A DNA stretch of 64,000 nt from CAYXDO01 sp964463485 (GTDB lineage: Bacteria; Myxococcota; Kuafuiibacteriia; Kuafuiibacteriales; Kuafuiibacteriaceae): contig CAYXDO010000006.1 of NCBI GenBank assembly GCA_964463485.1, forward strand, positions 71,513 through 135,512. Direction: 5' to 3'. Under the pieces are notes generated by a model. That model was not told where the DNA came from and did no database searches. It was given only the letters and a program-made list of their open reading frames with translations. Shown here in pieces: positions 43,185 through 50,736 of the stretch (position 1 is the stretch's first letter; each line of letters opens with the position of its first letter). Made by a program: the position numbers and the translations under genes.

Positions 43185-44899
43185 GGGACGCTCAGCGCAC
43201 ACCGAAACCCGAGGTCTGGCGCGCGATCCGACTCGAAGCCTCGGTAGCCTTGCGGGCCGCGTACGACCTTCGAGATTCGCGGCTGCCCCCAATCGGAGGT
43301 CCACTCTCGAGGGGCGCCTTCATGGGTCGCGGTGAAGATCGGGTCCGAGGCACGCTCCCACTCCCGTTCGGTCGGGAGTCTCTTTCCGGCGAGCTCCGCG
43401 AACGACGCGGCGTCCGCGTGACTCACGAGCACCACGGGCCGATCGGAAAATTTTTCGTGGAACCAGCCCGGCGGGAGCTGCCTGTGGGTCGACGTGGCCA
43501 TTGTTCCGTACTCCTTGTTGCGGACTCCGCGCACGTCGATGAGAAACGCGGGCTCCGACCCGAGCGCCGGGACGTAGGTCATCTCGTCCGAGTCCGCTGG
43601 GGCGCCTTCACGGAGGAGGATCGCTCGCGCCAGGAATCGGCTGTCTCCGTTGTGGCGGTTGTATCCCAAGCCGAGGACGAGCTCGGAGAGCTGACTCTGA
43701 CTCATGCCACCGACGCGGGCCGTGGCCTCCTCGACGGAGGCCATCAGCGCCGCTAGACTCCGAAGCCGCTGCGTCTCAGGAGCGACCGTCCTCGAGATCA
43801 ACCCATCGATCGGCTCGAGCTGCGGGTGAATTGCCCCGGGGCGGGCGTACCGGAAGGCCTCACGCGCGGCCTCGTCGGCCTCGCCCGGGGCGGCCAACGA
43901 GTAGGCCAGAGCACCGACCGAGTACACGGAGGCTCGCTCGCTGGGTCCGGACCAATCGGGGGCGCGGTGGGAGGGCCTGATCTTTCCGGCGCCGATCCGA
44001 ACTCGGCCGCTCCACTCGATGAACACACTCGCCGGATCGACCTCGAGCCCGAGCTCGCTGCGCTCACTGGCCGCAAACGAGAGTGAGGTGGAGACGTCGA
44101 GCGCGATCCGAAGAATGGCGCTCGCGGACAAACCGACAGGGCCGCGGGACAAGCGAGTGAGCGCGGCCAGGCTGAAGCCCAGCACACTCTCCTCGAGCGC
44201 CGACCCGTCGGACCCTCGCTCGAGGGACAAAAAGCCTTCGTGGGGAACTCGGGCTCGCCGCTCCGCGGTTTCTGCGAGGTCCTCCCATTTGCGATCGAGT
44301 CGTTCCCGCAGCCGGAGTGGACCCGCCTTCGAAAAGAAGCCATGACGACCCTGATGACTCAGAAACAAGAAACCGTCCGGAACGGATCCCTCGCGAAGAG
44401 TGCGGTTGCCCAAGAACGGGGTGGGCGCCATACGCCGGCGCGATCCTCTCGCTCGCGCGGCTCTGAAGGAGCTCGAGAGGCGCTCGAAACGCTCCGTCGA
44501 TTCCTCGGCATTTTCACCGGCGATCGACAGACCTAGCTCTGTCGCGAGCGCCCGGGAAAGGAGCTCGACTCTGTCCTCCAAACGCGGCGCCTCGGGCGTC
44601 GTGTCGCACTCGTCTCGAGCGCGAGCCACGGTGAGCACGTGTTCGACGAGCGAGTCCACCGGGATCGTACCCGCCGCCGAAAGCGCGAGCTCCAGCGCAC
44701 ATGCCCGCCGCCAACCTTCCGGTGTCAACTCACCCACTGAAGCTTTGATCGCCGAGACCGTAGCAACCGACCCTCCCAGGTCTCTTGCGCGGTCGCACAG
44801 CCGAGCCAACACCAACTCGGCGTCGGGCTCGACCTCGGGGGACCGAAGGACGAGCGTGAGCGCGCTCGTGAGCGATCCCAGATCGACCTCCGTACTCAT
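43181..44899 (-). CDS. Degenerate kinase-like plus FGE-like protein, paralogue
   Basis: A 572-residue protein. After an N-terminal helical region, residues 180-400 have pseudokinase features (DVSTSLSFAASERSELGLEV, ASVYSVGALAYSLAAPGE) without catalytic HRD or DFG. The C-terminal 130 residues are clearly FGE-like: FLIDVRGVRNKEYGTM, VVLVSHADAASFAELAGKRL, PTEREWERAS, PREWTSDWG and APDLGFRCAL. The single Cys in the final motif does not make an FGE active site. It overlaps its neighbours by four bases on both sides. Together with the next gene it may form the sensing or substrate-binding part of the system. Confidence 0.7.
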   Translation of the reverse strand: MSTEVDLGSLTSALTLVLRSPEVEPDAELVLARLCDRARDLGGSVATVSAIKASVGELTPEGWRRACALELALSAAGTIPVDSLVEHVLTVARARDECDTTPEAPRLEDRVELLSRALATELGLSIAGENAEESTERFERLSSSFRAARARGSRRRMAPTPFLGNRTLREGSVPDGFLFLSHQGRHGFFSKAGPLRLRERLDRKWEDLAETAERRARVPHEGFLSLERGSDGSALEESVLGFSLAALTRLSRGPVGLSASAILRIALDVSTSLSFAASERSELGLEVDPASVFIEWSGRVRIGAGKIRPSHRAPDWSGPSERASVYSVGALAYSLAAPGEADEAAREAFRYARPGAIHPQLEPIDGLISRTVAPETQRLRSLAALMASVEEATARVGGMSQSQLSELVLGLGYNRHNGDSRFLARAILLREGAPADSDEMTYVPALGSEPAFLIDVRGVRNKEYGTMATSTHRQLPPGWFHEKFSDRPVVLVSHADAASFAELAGKRLPTEREWERASDPIFTATHEGAPREWTSDWGQPRISKVVRGPQGYRGFESDRAPDLGFRCALSVP

Positions 44900-46491
44900 T
44901 TCGTTCTCCCCGAGAAGAGGGAGCTCGCGAGCTTGGCCGCGGCGGCCGGGAGATTGGACGCGTCATCTACCATCACGACGCGGATGCCGAGGCGCTGAAG
45001 CTCGGTGGGGAGCTCACCCTCGAACGAATGGAGGACCACCGCGAGACCGGACTCGACGGCGCGCCTCAGGGTGCCTTGCGCGGTGCGCCCGTCCGACACG
45101 TTCTGCACGAAATCCAGATCGCTGATGATGACACGCAGAACGCCCCGGTGCCTGCTCAACGATTCCTCGAGCAGGTCGAACGGAAAATTCGTCCCACCGC
45201 CGCTTCGACTGAGGAAGAACCGACATAGTTTCGAGACGGAGCGAGACCAATCGAGCACGGTCGCGTGGTTCGAATACATCACGCCGCGCACCTTCGCCTT
45301 GGCTCGCACCGCCGAGATCGCGACGATGATCGCGCTCAAAGTCATCGCGTTGACCTCTTCGTCGGGACTCGGCATCGATCCGCTCACATCGAGATAGATC
45401 TCGACGAGGAGGGGCGGCCGAGTGCGAGCGTCTTCCTCGTCCGGCAGCCGCTCCCGCTTTTCGGGCGTGCCTGTCGACAGGCCGCCGCGCATCGACGTAC
45501 TCACCCAATCGATGTGGGCCACCGAGTCGCCCATCTCCCACGGCTCGATCGTTCCTGGGACGAGCGGCTCTTCGGGTCGACGCTCGTTCGAAGTCAGGCG
45601 CACGAGGTAGCGCTGGGCCGCGCGTCGGTACAGGAGATCCAGGGCTTCGGCGCGCAGCTCTGGAGGCACGAGATCGACGCGCAAGCCTCTCATGGCGCGA
45701 TCGGCTTGCTCCTTGGTGATACGACCCTCCGCAAGCGCCCGATCGACCGCGTTCTTTTCACTCGCGGTCGGAGCGACGGCCGCGGACCAGTCGTCGGCCG
45801 ATGGCTCGCCAGGGCCCCCGCAGGCGTAGAGCGCGAGCCACTCCGGGTCGTCGATGAAGCGAGCGATGGCCGAGGCAAATCGAATGAAGTGGAGGTCCGG
45901 CTCAGGCTCCCTTCCGCGGAGCTCGTAGACCAATCGGCGGGCCTCGAATAGGGCGCCGGGAAACTCCCGCTCGAGGCTCTCCAGTCCGTCCCCGGTAAGG
46001 GTACCAGGCGCGAGCTTCCAAGTCTCTTCGAACAGCGAGAGGAAGAATACGGCCGGCGGAGCGGGCTCACCGCTTCGTCCTCCGGAGCGGTAAATATCGC
46101 AAAATTCGGTCCGAAATTTCTCCCCGAGCTCGCGGTTGATCAGGTAGTCGGCAAACAAGTTGACGACCACTGTGTCCACCTTGCCCGGCCACAGCGAGCG
46201 ACCCAGCAGGATCAGCCGGGCTTGGACTTCGAGGGTCGCGGGGTGCCGAAGGTGGTGACCGATCTCGTGGGCAAAGATCGCGGGTAGGCAGTGCCAAAGC
46301 CTTCCCTCCGCCACGAGGTGAGCATTCACACTCACCTGTCTCGTCTTCAGATCGATCCATGCGATCGCCCCGTCGGTCACGACTTCTGGCGCTCGCAGCA
46401 AGAGAAAGTCGGCCCACGTGGACATGGCCTCGTCCCAAGCGTCGTCGAGCCCCTCACAGAGCCGCGCCACCGACGGGTCTTCGTGAGTCAT
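44896..46491 (-). CDS. Metallopeptidase-like plus VWA protein (DUF2201-type)
   Basis: A 531-residue protein. Near the N-terminus FAHEIGHH (H75, E76, H79) is a zinc-peptidase HExxH motif. The middle is helical, and the C-terminal third is a VWA domain with MIDAS YLDVSGSMPS (D368, S370, S372), GGTNFPFDLL and VIISDLDFV. This combination is that of DUF2201 proteins, which are regularly coupled to MoxR AAA+ ATPases. It starts at ATG 46491, overlapping the upstream stop; the 63 residues further upstream are not plausible. It is expected to be recruited to the MoxR ring two genes upstream. No signal peptide is present, so it is cytoplasmic. Confidence 0.8.
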   Translation of the reverse strand: MTHEDPSVARLCEGLDDAWDEAMSTWADFLLLRAPEVVTDGAIAWIDLKTRQVSVNAHLVAEGRLWHCLPAIFAHEIGHHLRHPATLEVQARLILLGRSLWPGKVDTVVVNLFADYLINRELGEKFRTEFCDIYRSGGRSGEPAPPAVFFLSLFEETWKLAPGTLTGDGLESLEREFPGALFEARRLVYELRGREPEPDLHFIRFASAIARFIDDPEWLALYACGGPGEPSADDWSAAVAPTASEKNAVDRALAEGRITKEQADRAMRGLRVDLVPPELRAEALDLLYRRAAQRYLVRLTSNERRPEEPLVPGTIEPWEMGDSVAHIDWVSTSMRGGLSTGTPEKRERLPDEEDARTRPPLLVEIYLDVSGSMPSPDEEVNAMTLSAIIVAISAVRAKAKVRGVMYSNHATVLDWSRSVSKLCRFFLSRSGGGTNFPFDLLEESLSRHRGVLRVIISDLDFVQNVSDGRTAQGTLRRAVESGLAVVLHSFEGELPTELQRLGIRVVMVDDASNLPAAAAKLASSLFSGRTK

Positions 46492-47345
46492 TCGAGGCCC
46501 TCGACGACCCACACGCGTTGGGAGCTCTCGGAGGTCACCACGACGAAACCCAACTCGGACGCGAGGACGGATCGCGGACTCCCGAGCGGAAGTGGGATCA
46601 AGCGTCCGCCGACCGCGATCCCATCTGGGCGGGGGTCGAGCTCGAGCGCTGGGGCGGAGACTTTGCGGTGCCCGAGACACTGGACCGGACCGTTGGACAA
46701 CCTAGGTTCGAGGCCGACGCAAAGGCCGAGTTGGACGTTCATCCTCGCGTCATGCACACAAATCACGTGCGCGTCGGCGAAATGGAGCTCGCCCGGGAGG
46801 AATCGGGGCGCCACCGGCCGGGCGTCCAGGCAGCTCACTCTGCCGGGAGGAGACTTGGTCGTGGGCGGATCCAGGCTCGATAGCTCCGCGGCGAGCTCGG
46901 ATTCGAGCGCGCCCAGCTCGTCCACCTTGGAGATGGCCGACATCAGCCAGGCGGAGACCCATCCGGACTCGCGCGACAGTCCATCGACGATGTTGAAGAG
47001 TCGGACGAGCGCTTTGGTGCGATCCTGCGGGTCGACTCGAGAGAGTTGTCGCGGAACGAGCTCGAGCATGACGCGAACGAAGACACTCTCGCCGCTCGGG
47101 ACTTCGGTGGCGACGGGAGACGATCCGCTCCCGACCTGCACGCTCGAGCGAGTCACCAACCCGACCCCGACCCCTTCGACGAGCAGGTCGAGGTACCCAT
47201 CGAGGACCTGAATGGAGTCGACACTCCTGTGCAGCTCTCGAGCCGGTCCTGCGCAGAGCTCGAAGAAGAGCTCCTCGTCGAACGCCGAGAATCGGCGTCG
47301 AGCCGCCTTTGCGCGGGCCTCGGCCTGCGAAAAAAGCCCGGTCAT
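46488..47345 (-). CDS. Unknown protein between MoxR and VWA genes
   Basis: A 285-residue protein with four-base overlaps at both ends. Residues 1-160 look helical (FSAFDEELFFELCAGPAREL, RTKALVRLFNIVDGLSRES). The second half is beta-rich (GELHFADAHVICVHDARMN, GGRLIPLPLGSPRSVL). I do not recognise a family, and there are no membrane or signal segments. Its strict position between the ATPase and the VWA protein suggests an adaptor or a bridging factor; this is inference from context. Confidence 0.65.
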   Translation of the reverse strand: MTGLFSQAEARAKAARRRFSAFDEELFFELCAGPARELHRSVDSIQVLDGYLDLLVEGVGVGLVTRSSVQVGSGSSPVATEVPSGESVFVRVMLELVPRQLSRVDPQDRTKALVRLFNIVDGLSRESGWVSAWLMSAISKVDELGALESELAAELSSLDPPTTKSPPGRVSCLDARPVAPRFLPGELHFADAHVICVHDARMNVQLGLCVGLEPRLSNGPVQCLGHRKVSAPALELDPRPDGIAVGGRLIPLPLGSPRSVLASELGFVVVTSESSQRVWVVEGLE

Positions 47346-48907
47346 CGTGAGCGGCGCTCCGAAAGCCTCACCAAGCGTTCCTGCGAGCGGGCGTGTGTCG
47401 CGCGCAGGCGCAGGACGTCGTCGCGAACGGCCGCGCCGAGCTCCTCGCTCGACAGCAAGCGTTGAATCGCCTTCTTGAGATCCGACAGGGTCTCTTCGAG
47501 CTCCGCCTTACTCATCCGGCTGAGTTGATCGACGTCCGCGCTCTTGGACTGTACCCAGTCCCCGAGCTTCTTGTGCCGAGCGTATTGATCGGCGCAGAGG
47601 TCGAAGAGCTCGCGAATCCACGCGAGCCGGTCGACGAGCTGCTTCTGAGTTCTGGGGGTCTCGAAGTAGGGGCTCGACTCGTTGGGGACGAGCTTTTCGT
47701 GGAGCACCCAGGGAGCGACGGAGAGGATGTGCGCCATCGTCACTTCCCGCTGACCCAAGAAAGCCGCGAAGGCCTTGGCATACAAGAGGAGCGCTTGAAT
47801 GGACCTCGCCGAGATCCCACTCTCGGTCTGCGAACAGGCGTGCCGGCGCTTGTCGAGCGGGCAATCTTCCGTACACACGTCGCCGACCTTTCGACCGGCC
47901 AAATGCAGCGTGTCCTTGGTCATCGTCTCCAGGCGGTCCGAAGCCAGGCGACAGAATTCGAGCTGAGCGCCGAAGAACGACAGGAAGTCGAGGATCGACG
48001 ACGGCACGGCGACCGCGCGGACGCTCTCGGCCAGCGCGTCGAGCTCCCCTGGCTTGAAGGTCAGGTCCTCAGGGACGAAGTCAGCAGATTCTCCAGAGGC
48101 CACGCGATCGAGCAGAATTTCGAGCCCGCGCGAGTCATACGCGGCCGCCCGCGCGACCGCGTCGATTCGGTCCTTCAGCGCTTCGATGACGGGGTAGGTT
48201 CCGCCGCCCTGATCGTCATTCGCAGTCAGGAACCAACAAGAGGGTCCGGCAGAGACGGTTTGTTCGAATTGCTCCGCGTAGCCCTCGGCCAGCAAGGAGA
48301 GCAGCGCAGATTGCGTCTTCGTCGGAATGCGATTGTACTCGTCGACGATTTTCACGCGCATCGTGATCCACTTGCGCCAGACGACCTTGATCCCGGAGGC
48401 ATCCTCGGCTCGGATGAGTTGTGCCGGCAGAGGGCTACCGAGCAAGTCAGGCACCGCGAGCTGCGGATGCCCTCGCTGAACGGCACGCCGAACCTCTTCG
48501 AGCGATGGTCCGGCGAGCATTCCGACGAGCATGGCGATCGAGGTCTTGCCTCGCCCGGGCCCGCCGAGAATGAGGAGTCGCTGGTTCGTCGCGAGGGTGA
48601 GCAGGGGCATGAGTACGAAGGAGGAGAAGCCGGCGCCGAGCGACACGGCGCTCTTGTGAGGTCCCGCGGAGACGAGCTCCGGCAAGCCCGCGTTCATGTC
48701 GAGGATGTTGGTGACGATGGCGTGGTCGAGGATCCATCGGTAGGCGCCGCGGAGCTTCTCGAGCGGGGGCATCGAGGGCCCTCTGGTGAGTACTACGCGG
48801 CCTTCCTCATCGAGGCGCGCGCGACCCTCTCGTACCCAGGCGGTGAGTCGATCTCGCAGTGGCCGGTGTTCGTCGGAATCGAGCTCGATGGCCGGACCCA
48901 TACTCAT
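47342..48907 (-). CDS. MoxR-type AAA+ ATPase
   Basis: A 521-residue AAA+ ATPase. Walker A is GGPGRGKT at 115-122 and Walker B is VDEYNR at 188-193, followed by IPTKTQSALLSLLAEGY, the MoxR sensor helix, and CWFLTANDD (sensor 1). A Cys cluster, CTEDC and a third Cys at 358 (C345, C349, C358), is inserted before the C-terminal helical region and may bind a metal. The last 100 residues are a coiled coil. The start is ATG 48907, 10 bp after the previous stop. MoxR proteins act as chaperones with VWA partners; the VWA gene is two genes downstream. Confidence 0.88.
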   Translation of the reverse strand: MSMGPAIELDSDEHRPLRDRLTAWVREGRARLDEEGRVVLTRGPSMPPLEKLRGAYRWILDHAIVTNILDMNAGLPELVSAGPHKSAVSLGAGFSSFVLMPLLTLATNQRLLILGGPGRGKTSIAMLVGMLAGPSLEEVRRAVQRGHPQLAVPDLLGSPLPAQLIRAEDASGIKVVWRKWITMRVKIVDEYNRIPTKTQSALLSLLAEGYAEQFEQTVSAGPSCWFLTANDDQGGGTYPVIEALKDRIDAVARAAAYDSRGLEILLDRVASGESADFVPEDLTFKPGELDALAESVRAVAVPSSILDFLSFFGAQLEFCRLASDRLETMTKDTLHLAGRKVGDVCTEDCPLDKRRHACSQTESGISARSIQALLLYAKAFAAFLGQREVTMAHILSVAPWVLHEKLVPNESSPYFETPRTQKQLVDRLAWIRELFDLCADQYARHKKLGDWVQSKSADVDQLSRMSKAELEETLSDLKKAIQRLLSSEELGAAVRDDVLRLRATHARSQERLVRLSERRSR

Positions 48908-48917
48908 CTCGGCACAC

Positions 48918-50327
48918 TCATCCCATCGTCGCGGAGGCGTTCCGTTCCTGGAGTCGGATGGCTTCGGCGTCATCGAGCGCGCGCGCCTGGATCAAGAGCC
49001 AGGAGAAGATCACGTGGGCGAGCCGGCGTTCTTTGCGTTCGTTGGCGAGCCACACCGCATAGGCGCACAGGTCGACGTGGATCGAGGGAAAGGCTACTCT
49101 CCGTAACGACAATCCGCCGACTTCGAACGCTGCCTCGGCGGTCGCGTGAATGGAGTCCCACTCTCGCCACTCGTCGATCGCGGGCAGGGAGCGCTTCTGG
49201 TCGAGGCGGCGGCGGAGCGCTCGAACCTGAGTCTCGAGCGCTTCGAGGGTCGAATTGCGCTGAACGCGTGCGGCTTCTTCGAGCGTGCGGCTCGGAGGGT
49301 CTTGAGCGGAGAGTGCGCCCAAATCCAGCTTGGATCGCTCCGCCAGCGCCACCAGGCCCCGGCGTGCGTCCTCTTCGAGTCCCGCGACGATCGGCTCGAC
49401 GTCGTAGACTCCGAGGTCGCGCGCACGGCGCGAGGTCTCGGTCCGGACCTCCCCGAGCGCGCGGTCCCAAGCTCGTCCGAGACGCGCGACATCGGCCGCG
49501 AGCACGAGGCCCGGCGCCCTCCGGACGAGCGCGAGCTCCAGCATCATCGCGGTCGACAGCGGGCTGGCCTCCACCGGGAGCTCGACGGGCTCTGCGGCGC
49601 TGGCATCGACGGTACCGACCAAGCGCGTGAGGGCGCGATCGAGGATTGGCTCGAGCGACATGGGCGCACCCGACGTGAGCCAGGCCCAGCGGAGCGCCCC
49701 GTCGGAGACCGGCTCGAGCTCGAGGATACGCGCCGCGGCGAGCCCCATGAAGCGGCCTGGGCGCGACCTCCGCGGCTCTCGGCCGAGCTTGGCAACGATC
49801 CTCCAGTCCCCACGCGATGCGGCCTCGGCGATCAAGTAGTCCGAGGCGATACGAAAGACGTCTTCATGCGTCGACGACGCGCTGAAAGTCTCCACGGCCG
49901 AAATCGTCCGCCGCGCCGAAGTCGCGTCGCCCCGCGCCGCCGACATCAGGCCGCGGGCGAGCAACTGAGTCGCGTCGAGCGGTTTGTGAGCCTCGGCGGA
50001 AATCAGCATGTCCTCGACGCGATCACGATTCCCGTCGGTCGGGCGGCGCAGGAGCGCCCACGCCGCCGCCACCCGCCCCATGTCGTCGGCGAAGACCCCG
50101 TACCTCAAGGTCGCCAGCTTAGTCAGAAAACGAGCCGCGCGCGGCATCCCGAGCGGAATGGCGAGACCGCGCGCGAGCGGCCACGCGGCAAAAATCGCGA
50201 GCACGAGGAGATGGACGACCATCGCCATCAGGGGCAGCAGCGCAGAAGAGATCACGCCCGAGAATGCGATGGCCGCCAAGAGCACCGCGCCTCGAGCCCG
50301 AGCTGGATCAGGGCGGAGTATGATCAT
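48918..50327 (-). CDS. Membrane protein with helical-repeat domain in the MoxR operon
   Basis: A 469-residue protein from ATG 50327, overlapping the previous stop. Two or three N-terminal membrane segments are visible (AVLLAAIAFSGVISSALLPL and MVVHLLVLAIFAAWPLARG). The remainder is Ala/Arg/Leu-rich and helical, TPR-like in rhythm (ARGLMSAARGDATSARRTIS, DYLIAEAASRGDWRIVAKLG). A coiled coil lies near the C-terminus (LEALETQVRALRRRLDQK). No family is recognised. It probably tethers the complex to the inner membrane. Confidence 0.6.
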   Translation of the reverse strand: MIILRPDPARARGAVLLAAIAFSGVISSALLPLMAMVVHLLVLAIFAAWPLARGLAIPLGMPRAARFLTKLATLRYGVFADDMGRVAAAWALLRRPTDGNRDRVEDMLISAEAHKPLDATQLLARGLMSAARGDATSARRTISAVETFSASSTHEDVFRIASDYLIAEAASRGDWRIVAKLGREPRRSRPGRFMGLAAARILELEPVSDGALRWAWLTSGAPMSLEPILDRALTRLVGTVDASAAEPVELPVEASPLSTAMMLELALVRRAPGLVLAADVARLGRAWDRALGEVRTETSRRARDLGVYDVEPIVAGLEEDARRGLVALAERSKLDLGALSAQDPPSRTLEEAARVQRNSTLEALETQVRALRRRLDQKRSLPAIDEWREWDSIHATAEAAFEVGGLSLRRVAFPSIHVDLCAYAVWLANERKERRLAHVIFSWLLIQARALDDAEAIRLQERNASATMG

Positions 50328-50677
50328 GACTCGAATCCTAGAGCGCGTAGTGCCTGCGGCCACGGAGCGGTCAGCTCGTCAGGCTCTTCGATGGGCTCCT
50401 CGAGGTCCACGATCGCGCTCGCAGGCAGCCTCGCGCGCAGCTCGTGAATCAACCGCTTCCGCGGATCTCGAAGCTCCGCCATCGCTTCTCGCACGAGGTC
50501 CTTCGAACGCTCTCGGGCACCAAGCGGCGTCTCGTATGATTTCGCCGCAGCGAGGCCGAGCTCCAGCATGGCTAGGATTCGCTGAGCCTCACGCTCGATC
50601 TCCATGGACGTGGCGGTGATGGGAATGCCCAGGACATAGAAAGGATTCGACGCGAGCCGCTCGACCCCGGCTTCCAT
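50324..50677 (-). CDS. J-domain-like small protein, first gene of MoxR/VWA operon
   Basis: A 117-residue protein from ATG 50677. Its first 65 residues have the J-domain pattern: NPFYVLGIPITATSMEIERE, then a helix, and VREAMAELRDPRKRLIHEL at the place of helix IV. The HPD tripeptide is missing, so it may be a J-like protein that does not stimulate Hsp70. The C-terminal tail is acidic (DLEEPIEEPDEL). It shares a 15-60 bp intergenic region with the divergent RCC1 lipoprotein gene, so their promoters overlap. Confidence 0.6.
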   Translation of the reverse strand: MEAGVERLASNPFYVLGIPITATSMEIEREAQRILAMLELGLAAAKSYETPLGARERSKDLVREAMAELRDPRKRLIHELRARLPASAIVDLEEPIEEPDELTAPWPQALRALGFES

Positions 50678-50736
50678 GACGGCCAGTCTACATGGCTTGT
50701 GGCGCCGTGTCGCGCTTGCGGCTGATGGATGAGCGT

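Noticed and set aside
47393..49630. A 745-codon plus-strand frame across the MoxR and membrane-protein genes
   Set aside because: Runs antisense to two genes with clear motifs and has Arg-rich noise at the end.
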